A DNA stretch of 64,000 nucleotides from Cryobacterium zongtaii (GTDB taxonomy: Bacteria; Actinomycetota; Actinomycetes; Actinomycetales; Microbacteriaceae): NCBI RefSeq assembly GCF_002909375.1, contig NZ_PPXD01000026.1:496001-560000 (forward strand), given 5' to 3'. The notes under the pieces were generated by a model. That model was not told the DNA's origin. It searched no databases and saw nothing but the letters and a program-made list of their open reading frames with translations. A program made the translations under genes and the position numbers. Positions 1 to 7,881 of this stretch are shown one piece after another. Position 1 is the stretch's first letter. Every line of letters begins with the position of its first letter.

Positions 1-198
1 CCCGGCGAGCGCGACCGCGTGTTCGAGCGCTTCGTGCGGCTGGACGAATCCCGGGCACGGGCATCCGGCGGCACCGGGCTGGGCCTGGCCATCGTTCGGG
101 AGAGCGTGCAGGCGCACGGCGGCACCGTGCGCATCGTCGACAGCGCTCTGGGCGGCGCCCGGTTCGAGGTGCGCCTGCCCGCTGTTGCCGAGGCCTGA
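1..198 (+). CDS. Two-component sensor histidine kinase, C-terminal fragment
   Basis: The window opens inside this gene; only the last 65 codons are present. They encode the end of a HATPase_c domain: an F-box-like FERFVRLD, then the G2 box [10 protein letters not shown] (residues 24-33 of the fragment) that closes the ATP lid, and the usual final strand FEVRLP. It should phosphorylate an OmpR-family response regulator that is not in the window. It ends 112 bp before a PepSY-domain gene. PepSY genes beside two-component systems are common in Actinobacteria, so the regulator may act on the CTTCAGC repeats in between. The rest of the protein cannot be described. Confidence 0.85.
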   Translation, partial: PGERDRVFERFVRLDESRARASGGTGLGLAIVRESVQAHGGTVRIVDSALGGARFEVRLPAVAEA

Positions 199-216
199 CC
201 TCGTTTCTGAAGCGGC

Positions 217-244
217 CTTCAGCGGGCTTCAGCCTGGCTTCAGC
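217..244 (+). promoter_or_regulatory. Three CTTCAGC direct repeats, likely response-regulator site
   Basis: CTTCAGC occurs at 217-223, 227-233 and 238-244, spaced 10 and 11 bp, so all copies lie on one face of the helix. OmpR-family regulators bind direct repeats with this spacing. The site lies between the kinase stop and the PepSY start, about 65 bp before the latter. Assignment to the upstream two-component system is inference. Confidence 0.55.
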
Positions 245-309
245 GGTGGCTTGGCACAGTGGGCTTATCAGCCACGGCAGCCGTGGCACTCACGAACAAG
301 GGACACACC

Positions 310-978
310 ATGAAGAAGAAAACCATCTGGATCACCGGTGCAGCCGTTGCCGCCGTTCTCGTGGTGGGCGGCGCCGGCCTGGCCATCGCCGACCCGTTCG
401 AATCTGACGGCCCGCTCACCGGCAGCGCCCTCGACAAGGCCAGTGCCGCCGCGCTGGATGCCGTGGGCAGCGGCACGGTCACCGATACCGAGTCCGGCGA
501 CGACAACGACGCGCACGCCTACGAGGTGGAGGTGACCCTCGCCGATGGGACCGATGTCGACGTGGCACTGGATGAGAAGTTCGCCGTGCTCTGGGTCGAC
601 GGCCTGCCCGCGGATGGCGCAACCTCGGTGCCGGGAACCGGCAGCGGCTCGAACTCCGGCTCCGGCTCAGACGACGGTGACGGCCGCAGCGACGACACCG
701 GCAGCGACGACTCGGCCACCGACGACACCGGCACTGACGACTCGGCCACCATGACCCCGCTCACCGACGCCGACCGCGACGCCGCCTCGGCCGCGGCGCT
801 CGCCACCCTGCCCGCCGGCACCGTCGGCACCGTCGGCACCGTCACCGAGGTCGAGCGCAGTGACGACTTCGACCACGCCTACGAGGTCGAGATCACCCTC
901 GAAAACGGTCAGGACGTCGACGTCGAGCTCGATGCGGCCTTCGCGGTGCTCAAGGTCGACGGCGCGCCGACCGCATAG
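310..978 (+). CDS. Exported protein with two PepSY domains
   Basis: 222 aa. The N-terminus has MKKK followed by a hydrophobic stretch to about residue 28, a signal peptide or membrane anchor. Two PepSY repeats follow (about 36-95 and 154-221), each with the ASAAAL start, an acidic centre, the AYEVEVTL or AYEVEITL strand, a DVDV strand and a final FAVL-VDG. A Ser/Gly/Asp-rich linker (about 103-150) with short repeats of DDTGxDDSAT separates them. PepSY domains are thought to bind or inhibit extracytoplasmic targets. I chose ATG 310 because AAGGGA lies 7 bases upstream; an in-frame ATG at 259 would put the signal peptide inside the protein. Probably regulated by the adjacent two-component system. 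Confidence 0.85.
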   Translation: MKKKTIWITGAAVAAVLVVGGAGLAIADPFESDGPLTGSALDKASAAALDAVGSGTVTDTESGDDNDAHAYEVEVTLADGTDVDVALDEKFAVLWVDGLPADGATSVPGTGSGSNSGSGSDDGDGRSDDTGSDDSATDDTGTDDSATMTPLTDADRDAASAAALATLPAGTVGTVGTVTEVERSDDFDHAYEVEITLENGQDVDVELDAAFAVLKVDGAPTA

Positions 979-997
979 CCCCGGCGGTCCTGGCGTT

Positions 998-2113
998 TCA
1001 GAGCCAGGTCTGGCGGTGGTCCTCGATGAAACCGCGCAGCGTGGTCGCCGGCCGACCGGTGAGCCGGCGGATGCCGCGATTCGGCAGTGCGGTCAGCCGC
1101 CGGCGCGCCGCCCGATACCAACTCGCCTGCGCAGCGATGTCCGGTCCGGTCACACCCTGTTTCGCCGCCAGCTCGGCGAACTCGGCCTCGGTCGTGGCGG
1201 TGTACCGGATGGGCCGACCGAGCACCTCGGTGAGACTCTCCGCCACCTGCGGGAAGCTCAGCGACTCCTCCCCCGCCAGGGAGTATGACTTGCCCAGATG
1301 ACCGGGTTCGGTGAGCACCCGGGCGGCGCAGCGGCCCACGTCGGCCGCGTCGACGAACGCGACCCTGGCCCCGCCGGCCGGCAGCACGATTTCACTGCGC
1401 AGGCGAATGTCGTCGCGGTACAGGGTGGACAGGGTCTGCATCAGCACGTTCGGCCGCAGGATGGTGTGCGGCGTGCGGGTGCGCTTGAGGTACTGCTCCA
1501 CCACGTGATGCGGCGACCGGGTGTCGAACCGCACACCGGGCGCCGACAGGAACACGATCTGCCGCACTCCGCTCTCCTCCATCGCCTGGTCGATGAACGG
1601 GATGAGGGTGCGCCCCACGGTGCCGATCGTGGGCGGCACGAGCAGGAACACCCTGTCGACGCCGGCGAGGGCGCGCGCCCAGGTGCTGCGGTCGGCGAAG
1701 TCGAAGGCGCGCACGATGGCCCCGCCGCCGCCGGTTGTGCCGGTTGCGGCCGCGGATGCGTCGGCCGCGCCGACAGTGCGTCCTGGCGGCGGCGAGGTGG
1801 GAAGGCCGCCCGGCTTGTGGGCCGGGTTGCGTGCCGGCTTCTGGTTGGGCGCCCGCAGCGGCTTACTGCCGGGTCGGGCTGTGCCGATCCGTGCAGTGCC
1901 GGGCCCGGCGGGCTGCTGGCCGGCCGCGGTGCCGCTGGCGCGCCGGGCGCCCTCGGCGATCCACCCGCGGGGGTCCCGCATGCCGGCGATCACGGTTTGG
2001 CCCGCCTCGGCCAGGGCATCCACGACGGCCCGCCCCACGGTGCCGGAGGCCCCGGTGACCAGGATCCCGCCCGACAGCACTGTGCGCCGCGGCGACGAGG
2101 TCTGCTCGGTCAT
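998..2113 (-). CDS. NmrA/SDR-type NAD(P)-binding oxidoreductase
   Basis: 371 aa atypical short-chain dehydrogenase of the NmrA group. The dinucleotide motif GASGTVGRAV sits near residues 20-29, followed by a strand and MRDP. A Gly/Ala/Pro-rich insertion (about 50-115) interrupts the fold between the Rossmann start and AFDFADRSTW, which is unusual and looks like low-complexity expansion. Later segments VFLLVPP, IVFLSAPG and LRPNVLMQ match quinone-oxidoreductase-like or NmrA proteins that modify or sense redox cofactors. The substrate is unknown. The start at 2113 is supported by a TAACGT box 7 bases upstream. The neighbours belong to other pathways. Confidence 0.8.
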   Translation of the reverse strand: MTEQTSSPRRTVLSGGILVTGASGTVGRAVVDALAEAGQTVIAGMRDPRGWIAEGARRASGTAAGQQPAGPGTARIGTARPGSKPLRAPNQKPARNPAHKPGGLPTSPPPGRTVGAADASAAATGTTGGGGAIVRAFDFADRSTWARALAGVDRVFLLVPPTIGTVGRTLIPFIDQAMEESGVRQIVFLSAPGVRFDTRSPHHVVEQYLKRTRTPHTILRPNVLMQTLSTLYRDDIRLRSEIVLPAGGARVAFVDAADVGRCAARVLTEPGHLGKSYSLAGEESLSFPQVAESLTEVLGRPIRYTATTEAEFAELAAKQGVTGPDIAAQASWYRAARRRLTALPNRGIRRLTGRPATTLRGFIEDHRQTWL

Positions 2114-2120
2114 GCCCCTT

Positions 2121-2126
2121 ACGTTA
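2121..2126 (-). promoter_or_regulatory. -10 box TAACGT, leaderless start of the NmrA gene
   Basis: TAACGT on the minus strand is followed by 7 bases and then the ATG at 2113. AAGGGG in the spacer could instead be a close Shine-Dalgarno sequence. Confidence 0.45.
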
Positions 2127-2148
2127 GTGCCGCCCAGCCCCACATCCT

Positions 2149-2211
2149 CCGCGAAAGCGGGCGTGTGGCTGCCACGACCCCCTCGAAGCAACCACATAAC
2201 CGCTCTCGCGG
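2149..2211 (-). repeat. Palindromic repeat family A, copy 1
   Basis: 63 bp imperfect inverted repeat. The left arm starts CCGCGAAAGCGGGCGTGTGG and the right arm read in reverse is CCGCGAGAGCGGTTATGTGG. A second copy lies 95 bp away and two more lie at 31.7 kb. Confidence 0.8.
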
Positions 2212-2243
2212 ATCCACCCTCACGCTCTCGCACATCCACCCCC

Positions 2244-2306
2244 ACGCGAAAGCGGGCATGTGGCTGCCACGACACCCACGAAGCGACCACATGGCCGCTT
2301 TCGCGG
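2244..2306 (-). repeat. Palindromic repeat family A, copy 2
   Basis: 63 bp. The arms contain CGCGAAAGCGGGCATGTGG and, reversed, CCGCGAAAGCGGCCATGTGG. It begins 16 bp past the stop of the alpha-galactosidase gene, a position that suits a transcript-end hairpin. Confidence 0.8.
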
Positions 2307-2321
2307 ATGCTCAGGGCGCGG

Positions 2322-4421
2322 TCAGACCGCGTCGAGGGTGAACAGGGCCGCCTGCTCGGGGGTGAGGAGCGGGGCGGGCAGGCCCACCTCGGCGAGCACG
2401 GCGCCGGTAAGCACCAGCTCCCCCGCGTCGACAGCCAGCCACGCCGGCGGCACGGTCTGCACGGTGCGCGGCACCGGTCCTACGAGCAACGGTCGCACCC
2501 GGTAGCGTCGGGCGGGGTCCAGGCCGGGAAACCGAATCGGGGCGGGTAGCGCGGTGCGCGGCGCGGCCAGCGCGACCTGCGCGAACACGGCGGCGGAGCC
2601 ATCCGTGGCCACCACGCCGTGCAGTTCGATCGCCGGGTCCGACCCGTCGGCGTGCACGACGTTGCCGCTGTGCAGCAGCGCCCGGTGCTCCTTGTATATC
2701 GCGATCCAGGCCGCGATCTGGTCGAGCTCGACGGCGGATGCCTGGGTGAGGTCCCACTCGATGCCGGCGCTGCCGAACAGTGCGGTGGCCAGCCGGAAGC
2801 CCAGCGCCGAGGTACGCCCGGTGGTGTGTGCGGTGGCGGCGCCGAGGTGGCCGCCGAGGTATTCCGGCGGCACCAGCACGCTCGTGTAGCGCTGGATCTG
2901 CTGGCGTTCCAGCGGGTCGTTGGTGTCGCTGGTCCAGACCCGATCTACCCGTTCGAGGATGCCCAGGTCGATGCGGCCGCCGCCGGACGCGCAGGACTCG
3001 ATCTCCAGGCCCGGCTGCGCGGCGCGCACGGCGTCGATCAGCCGGTACAGCGCGGCGGTCTGCCGGTGCACGGAGCCGCCGAGCAGGTCCCGGTTGTGGT
3101 CCCACTTGAGGTACGCGATGGGGTATTCGGCCAACAGCGCGGTGAGGCGCTCGAGCAACCAGGCGAAGGCATCCGGGTTGGCCAGGTCGAGCACCCGCTG
3201 GCCGCGCCAGGTGGGGGCGGATGCCGAGCCGAGCAGCCAGTCCGGGTGCGCCCGGGCCAGGTCGGAGTCGGGGTTGACCATCTCCGGCTCCACCCAGAGG
3301 CCGAAGTCCAGGCCGGCCGCGTGCACCCGCTCGATCAGCGGGTGGAGGCCCTCGGGCCACTTGTCGGCGTCGACGAACCAGTCGCCGAGGGCGCGCTGGT
3401 CGTCGGTACGGCCGGAGAACCAGCCGTCGTCGAGTACAAACCGTTCCACGCCGACCTTCGCGGCGGCGTCGACGAGACGGCTCAGGGTGGGCAGATCGTG
3501 GTCGAAGTACACGGCCTCCCAGGTGTTCAGAAGCACCGGGCGCGGGCCGGTGATCGTCGACCAGGATCGGATCCACGGGTGCAGCCGGGCGCTGAGGCCG
3601 TCCAGGCCCGCGTCGGAGTACACCGCCACGGTCCACGGGCTGGTGTAGCTCGCTCCCGCAGCCAGGCTCAGCTCGCCGGGCGCGAGCAGTTCACCCGCGC
3701 CGAGGGCGGCGTAGCCCAGCGTGCTGCGTTCGGCCCAGACCAGCTTGTCGCCGCTGTGCGCCAGGTGCACCGCCCACACCTCACCACGGCGGAAGCCGAA
3801 ACCGGGGGTGCCGGCCACGGTGAGGTAGGAGTCGTCGTGGCCGGGCCGGCCGTGCCGGGACTCGCGGCTCCAGACGCCCTGGCCGAGGATGCTGCGCTGC
3901 GGCCGCCGTTCGTGGCTCCACAGTCCGGTGAAGTCGAGCAGCTCGGCCGCCCGGTCGGGTACCGGCAGGATCGCGTCGAGGCCGGCGAGTTCGAGGGTGC
4001 CGGCGCCGCTGTTGGTGAGGGTGTGCCGCAGGCGCAGCACACCCTGCACGGTGAGTTCAAGCTCGGTCGAGACGGTGACGGATGCGTCAGCATCCGCCAG
4101 CTCGATGACCAGCGTGTTGTCGCCGCGCTCGTGCACAGCCACCAGAGCCAGCGCCGGGTCGAGGGTGCCCGTGCCGGTGCGGAACCCGCCGAGCGCGGGC
4201 CGGCCGCTCCAGCCCTCGGCGAGGGCGGGCAGCAGGCTGAGGCGGAGCGGCACGTCGAGGGAACTGGGGCCGACGGGCGGCACACTCGCGGCGGCCAGCG
4301 CGGCGAGGTCCGCCGCCGGCAGCTCGCCGAGGTCGGCGCCCCAGTGCACGATCACCGGCGTGCCGCTGCCGGACGCGTCGAGAACAAGGCTGGTGCCCGC
4401 GGCACGGAGGTGGTGGATCAT
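2322..4421 (-). CDS. Alpha-galactosidase, GH36 family
   Basis: 699 aa, the usual length for bacterial GH36 enzymes, which release terminal alpha-1,6-galactose from melibiose, raffinose and related sugars in the cytoplasm. An N-terminal beta-supersandwich (to about 290) is followed by the TIM barrel: FVLDDGWF (328-335), GLWVEPEMVNPDSDL, the catalytic nucleophile D441 in YLKWDHNRD, the ESCASGGGR loop (475-483), and the acid/base D502 in SDTNDPLERQ. It is the last gene of the galactoside operon, 175 bp after the binding-protein gene, with a strong hairpin in that gap. ATG 4421 gives the standard N-terminus; GAAAG lies upstream. Confidence 0.95.
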   Translation of the reverse strand: MIHHLRAAGTSLVLDASGSGTPVIVHWGADLGELPAADLAALAAASVPPVGPSSLDVPLRLSLLPALAEGWSGRPALGGFRTGTGTLDPALALVAVHERGDNTLVIELADADASVTVSTELELTVQGVLRLRHTLTNSGAGTLELAGLDAILPVPDRAAELLDFTGLWSHERRPQRSILGQGVWSRESRHGRPGHDDSYLTVAGTPGFGFRRGEVWAVHLAHSGDKLVWAERSTLGYAALGAGELLAPGELSLAAGASYTSPWTVAVYSDAGLDGLSARLHPWIRSWSTITGPRPVLLNTWEAVYFDHDLPTLSRLVDAAAKVGVERFVLDDGWFSGRTDDQRALGDWFVDADKWPEGLHPLIERVHAAGLDFGLWVEPEMVNPDSDLARAHPDWLLGSASAPTWRGQRVLDLANPDAFAWLLERLTALLAEYPIAYLKWDHNRDLLGGSVHRQTAALYRLIDAVRAAQPGLEIESCASGGGRIDLGILERVDRVWTSDTNDPLERQQIQRYTSVLVPPEYLGGHLGAATAHTTGRTSALGFRLATALFGSAGIEWDLTQASAVELDQIAAWIAIYKEHRALLHSGNVVHADGSDPAIELHGVVATDGSAAVFAQVALAAPRTALPAPIRFPGLDPARRYRVRPLLVGPVPRTVQTVPPAWLAVDAGELVLTGAVLAEVGLPAPLLTPEQAALFTLDAV

Positions 4422-4536
4422 GACACTGCTTTCTTCGTTGGATGAAGGAGGAGTTTGAGCACATCGCACGCGGACCTGCGGACCGCGACCCGTGCGTCGG
4501 GCACGACGCCGAGGCATCCGCACGCGTCACACACGA

Positions 4537-4574
4537 CCGTACCGCCCGGCGCGAGGAGGCACCGGGCGGTACGG
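4537..4574 (-). terminator. Intercistronic hairpin after the binding-protein gene
   Basis: Perfect 13 bp stem CCGTACCGCCCGG / CCGGGCGGTACGG with a 12-base loop, 23 bp past the binding-protein stop. There is no U-tract. It probably stabilises the upstream mRNA end or partly terminates transcription, so that the binding protein is made in excess over the enzyme downstream. Confidence 0.6.
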
Positions 4575-4596
4575 GGTAACGGGCAAAGCGGGTCAG

Positions 4597-5928
4597 CTAC
4601 TCCTTGACGGGGATCGACTGCGCCTTGAGCGCGTCGACGGTGGCGCTCTGACCGGTGGTCAGGGCCTCCGCGAGGGTGCCGTTGCCGCTGACGGCTGCCT
4701 TGAAGCCATCCGAGACGTCGTTGTACGTCTGGGTCATGGTCGGACCCCAGACGAAGTCGCTCGACACCTGGCCGGAGGCGGCGGCGAACTCGTCGTAGAT
4801 GGGCTGGTTGCCGTAGAACTCCACGCCTTCCTTGAGCACGGGCAGGTCCAGGCCGGCCTTGGCGGCCGGGTACAGGTTGGCTGCCTCGTTGAGCATGGTC
4901 AGCGACTCGCTCGAGCTGTTCAGCCACAGGGCGAACTGCGCGGCTTCGTACGGGTGCTCTGAGCCGGTGAACACTGCGGTGGACGAGCCACCCCAGTTGC
5001 CGCTGGCCTCATCGCCGGCTTCCCACTGCGGGGACTGGGCCACGGCCCACTTGCCGGCGGTGTCGGGCGCACCGCTGGCGATGGAGTTCGCACCCCAGGC
5101 TGCGGAGTTCCAGGTCCAGGCCGCGCCGGTGTTGTAGGCGTTGTCCCACTCGGTGGTCCACGGCGGCTGCGTCGAGACGAGGTCCCGGTCGATCAGGTCC
5201 TGCCAGTAGTCGGCCACCATGATCGACTCGTCCCCGGTGAGGTCGACGTTCCAGTTCTCGCCGTCGTTGCCGAACCAGGTTCCGCCGGCCTGCCAGACGA
5301 GCCCGGCGAACTGGTTGATGTCGCTCTGCGAGAAGTTGGTGATGTACGCGCCGGTGGCCCGCACCTGCTCGGCGGCGGTGGCGTACTCTTCCCAGGTGGT
5401 GGGGATCGCGATGCCGTTGGCCTCGAAGAGGTCGGCCCGGTAGAACATGGCCATCGGGCCGGAGTCCTGCGGGATGGCGTAGACGGCGTCGTCCTCGTTG
5501 AAGCTGACCTGGCCCCAGGTCCAGTCGACGAAGTCGGCCTTGGCGTCCATCACACCGTCGCAGGATGCGAGGTTGACCAGGCCGTCCTGCACGCGGAAGT
5601 TGGGCAGCGCGTCGTATTCAATCTGGCCGAGGTCGGGCGCATTGCCGGCCTCGAGCTGGTTGAAGAAGTTGGCGTAGGTGCCGCCGTTGCCGTTCGGGCC
5701 GGTCTGCACGGCCACCTGGATGTCGGGGTTGGCCTCGTTCCAGACGTCGACGACCTCTTCGATGCCGGGGATCCAGGACGTGAAGGTCAGATCGACCTTG
5801 CCCTCGGCGGGCTCGCAGGCAGCAGCGTCGGCGCTGTCGCTGGAGGTGCCGGAGGCTGAGCAGCCGGTCATGGCGACCGTGGCTGCGGTGAGCAGGGCAA
5901 CGGTGGCCGCTCTCTTGGTGATTCGCAT
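4597..5928 (-). CDS. Sugar ABC transporter substrate-binding lipoprotein
   Basis: 443 aa, family 1 extracellular solute-binding protein. The signal peptide ends in the lipobox MTGC with C23 as lipidation site. The mature part starts with a Ser/Asp-rich linker and then KVDLTFTSWIPGIEEVVDVW, typical of oligosaccharide-binding proteins. It should capture alpha- or beta-galactosides outside the membrane and pass them to the two permeases encoded just upstream. No ATPase gene is present; such systems commonly borrow a shared MsmK/MalK-type ATPase. ATG 5928 is preceded by AAAGGA. The gene lies after the permeases, the reverse of the commonest order. Confidence 0.93.
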   Translation of the reverse strand: MRITKRAATVALLTAATVAMTGCSASGTSSDSADAAACEPAEGKVDLTFTSWIPGIEEVVDVWNEANPDIQVAVQTGPNGNGGTYANFFNQLEAGNAPDLGQIEYDALPNFRVQDGLVNLASCDGVMDAKADFVDWTWGQVSFNEDDAVYAIPQDSGPMAMFYRADLFEANGIAIPTTWEEYATAAEQVRATGAYITNFSQSDINQFAGLVWQAGGTWFGNDGENWNVDLTGDESIMVADYWQDLIDRDLVSTQPPWTTEWDNAYNTGAAWTWNSAAWGANSIASGAPDTAGKWAVAQSPQWEAGDEASGNWGGSSTAVFTGSEHPYEAAQFALWLNSSSESLTMLNEAANLYPAAKAGLDLPVLKEGVEFYGNQPIYDEFAAASGQVSSDFVWGPTMTQTYNDVSDGFKAAVSGNGTLAEALTTGQSATVDALKAQSIPVKE

Positions 5929-6028
5929 TGTTTTCCTTTGTTGGGGTGTTCGCTGAAAAGGAGTGGTGCAGGGTGACACGGATGGTGCGGGGTTGAGCCG
6001 GGTGAACAGTCGGAAGGAATCGAGGGGG

Positions 6029-6943
6029 TTACTTGACGCTGCCCGCACCGAGGCCGTTGCGCCAGAAGCGCTGCAGCAGCAGGAACAGGATGATCAGCGG
6101 GATGATCGACAGCAGCGCGCCGATCAGCACGTAGCCGCGGAGTTCGGGGATCTGGTTGACCTGCGAGTTCCAGGCGTAGAGGCCGAGGGTGACCGGGAAC
6201 AGGGTCTCGTCGCGGAGCATGATCAGCGGCAGGAAGAAGTTGTTCCAGATGGCCACGAACTGGAAGAGGAACACCGTGACCAGGGCGGGGAACATCAGCT
6301 TCACCGAGACGGTGAAGAAGGTGCGCACCTCGCCGGCGCCGTCCAGGCGGGCGGCCTCGATCAGTTCGTCCGGCACGCTGGCCGAGGCGAAGATGCGGGT
6401 GAGGTACACGCCGAACGGGCTGACCAGGCTGGGCAGGAACACCGCCCAGAAGGTGTTGGTGAGACTGACCTGGCTGAAGATCAGGAACAGCGGCAGCGCC
6501 AGCGCGGTGGCGGGCACGAGGACCCCGCCGAGGACGATGTTGAACAGGAGTTCCCGGCCCGGGAAGCGGTACTTCGCCAGGGCGTAACCGCACATGGCGG
6601 CGAACAGGGTGGCCAGCAGGGCGCCGGCGCCGGCGTAGAGGGCGCTGTTGAGCATCCACTTGAGGAAGACGCCGTCACGGTAGGCGATCAGGTTGCCGAT
6701 GTTGGCGAACAGGTTGAAGTCGGCGAACCAGAGCGGGTTGGTGCTGGTGAACTGGGAGCTGCTCTTGGTGCCGGCGACGAACAGCCACCAGATCGGGATG
6801 AGGAAGTAGAGCGTGAAGACCAGCATCACGGTCATCGCGCCGACGCGGGAGAGCGGGCTCTCCTTGGGTCCCTTCGGCGTGTTCTCGGCGCGGCGCATCG
6901 CGCGCTTGGTCGGGACGGCGACGGGCTCGGTGAGGGCGCTCAT
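6029..6943 (-). CDS. Sugar ABC transporter permease, MalG type
   Basis: 304 aa inner-membrane permease with about six transmembrane helices; the first is at LVFTLYFLIPIWWLFVAGT. The EAA loop reads EAARLDGAGEVRTFFTVSVK, the site that contacts the ATPase. It pairs with the next upstream gene, which it overlaps by 4 bases (ATGA), implying translational coupling. The start at 6943 is fixed by this overlap. The context of GH42 and GH36 enzymes suggests galactosides as cargo. Confidence 0.93.
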   Translation of the reverse strand: MSALTEPVAVPTKRAMRRAENTPKGPKESPLSRVGAMTVMLVFTLYFLIPIWWLFVAGTKSSSQFTSTNPLWFADFNLFANIGNLIAYRDGVFLKWMLNSALYAGAGALLATLFAAMCGYALAKYRFPGRELLFNIVLGGVLVPATALALPLFLIFSQVSLTNTFWAVFLPSLVSPFGVYLTRIFASASVPDELIEAARLDGAGEVRTFFTVSVKLMFPALVTVFLFQFVAIWNNFFLPLIMLRDETLFPVTLGLYAWNSQVNQIPELRGYVLIGALLSIIPLIILFLLLQRFWRNGLGAGSVK

Positions 6944-7881
6944 TTGCCTTCCTTCCGCTGGGTGAACTTGAGGAACGAGAACGAGAGCACGAAGGTGGCC
7001 AGGGCCAGCACCACGCTGAACGCGGCGGCGAGGTTCACGTTGGGGATCGAGGAGGTGGAGTAGACCATCAGGTTCGGGGTGAAGGTGCTGGTCACCGCGG
7101 AGCTGAAGGAGCGGAACACCTGCGGCTCGGCGAGCAGCTGCAGGGTGCCGATGATGGAGAAGATGCCGGTGAGCACGATCGCGGGCATGATCAGCGGGAT
7201 CTTGATCGACCAGGCGATGCGCAACTGCCCTGCGCCGTCGAGGCGGGCGGCCTCGTAGATCTCGGTGGGGATGGCCAACAGTGCCGAGTAGATGATGAGC
7301 ATGTTGTAGCCCACGTAGACCCAGGTGACGACGTTCGCGATGGCCCAGAGCACCAGGTCGGCGGAGAGGAAGCTGACGTTGCTGGTCAGTGCCGTGAACG
7401 GCGACAGGTTGGGTGAGTAGAGGAAGCCCCACATGATCGCGGCGATGACGCCGGGCACGGCGTACGGCACGAAGAAGGCGAGCCTGAAGAAGCGCTTGCC
7501 GCGCAGCAGCGGGCTGTCCAGCAGCAGCGCGAACAGCAGCGCCAGGCCGAGCATCACCGGAACCTGCACCACACCGAAGGCGAGCACCCGGGTGATCGAC
7601 TCCCAGAACGGTCCGTTCTGGAACACCAGGATGTACTGGGTCAGGCCGCCGAACACCTCGGTGGCCTTGCCGAAGGTGCCGTCGCGCTCCACCACGAGCA
7701 GCGACTGGTAGATCGCGTAGCCGATCGGCAGCAGGTAGAACAGGGTGAACAGGATGGCGAACGGCACGATGAAAATCGCGATCGCGCCCGGGTGCGAGAC
7801 CTTGATCTTGCGGGGCCGGGGCGCCGGGCTGCGGGAACCCGCACGCCGGGCATCCGCGGCCGGAAGGGCTGGTGCGCTCAT
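6940..7881 (-). CDS. Sugar ABC transporter permease, MalF/UgpA type
   Basis: 313 aa with about six membrane helices, beginning AIFIVPFAILFTLFYLLP. The EAA loop is EAARLDGAGQLRIAWSIKIP. It is the partner of the MalG-type permease and forms the translocation pore for the sugar delivered by the lipoprotein. It overlaps both neighbours by 4 bases (ATGA), so the GH42 gene and both permeases are tightly coupled. Confidence 0.93.
   Translation of the reverse strand: MSAPALPAADARRAGSRSPAPRPRKIKVSHPGAIAIFIVPFAILFTLFYLLPIGYAIYQSLLVVERDGTFGKATEVFGGLTQYILVFQNGPFWESITRVLAFGVVQVPVMLGLALLFALLLDSPLLRGKRFFRLAFFVPYAVPGVIAAIMWGFLYSPNLSPFTALTSNVSFLSADLVLWAIANVVTWVYVGYNMLIIYSALLAIPTEIYEAARLDGAGQLRIAWSIKIPLIMPAIVLTGIFSIIGTLQLLAEPQVFRSFSSAVTSTFTPNLMVYSTSSIPNVNLAAAFSVVLALATFVLSFSFLKFTQRKEGK

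Noticed and set aside
2619..4445. 600-codon open frame opposite the alpha-galactosidase gene.
   Set aside because: Shadow of the GH36 gene in high-GC DNA.
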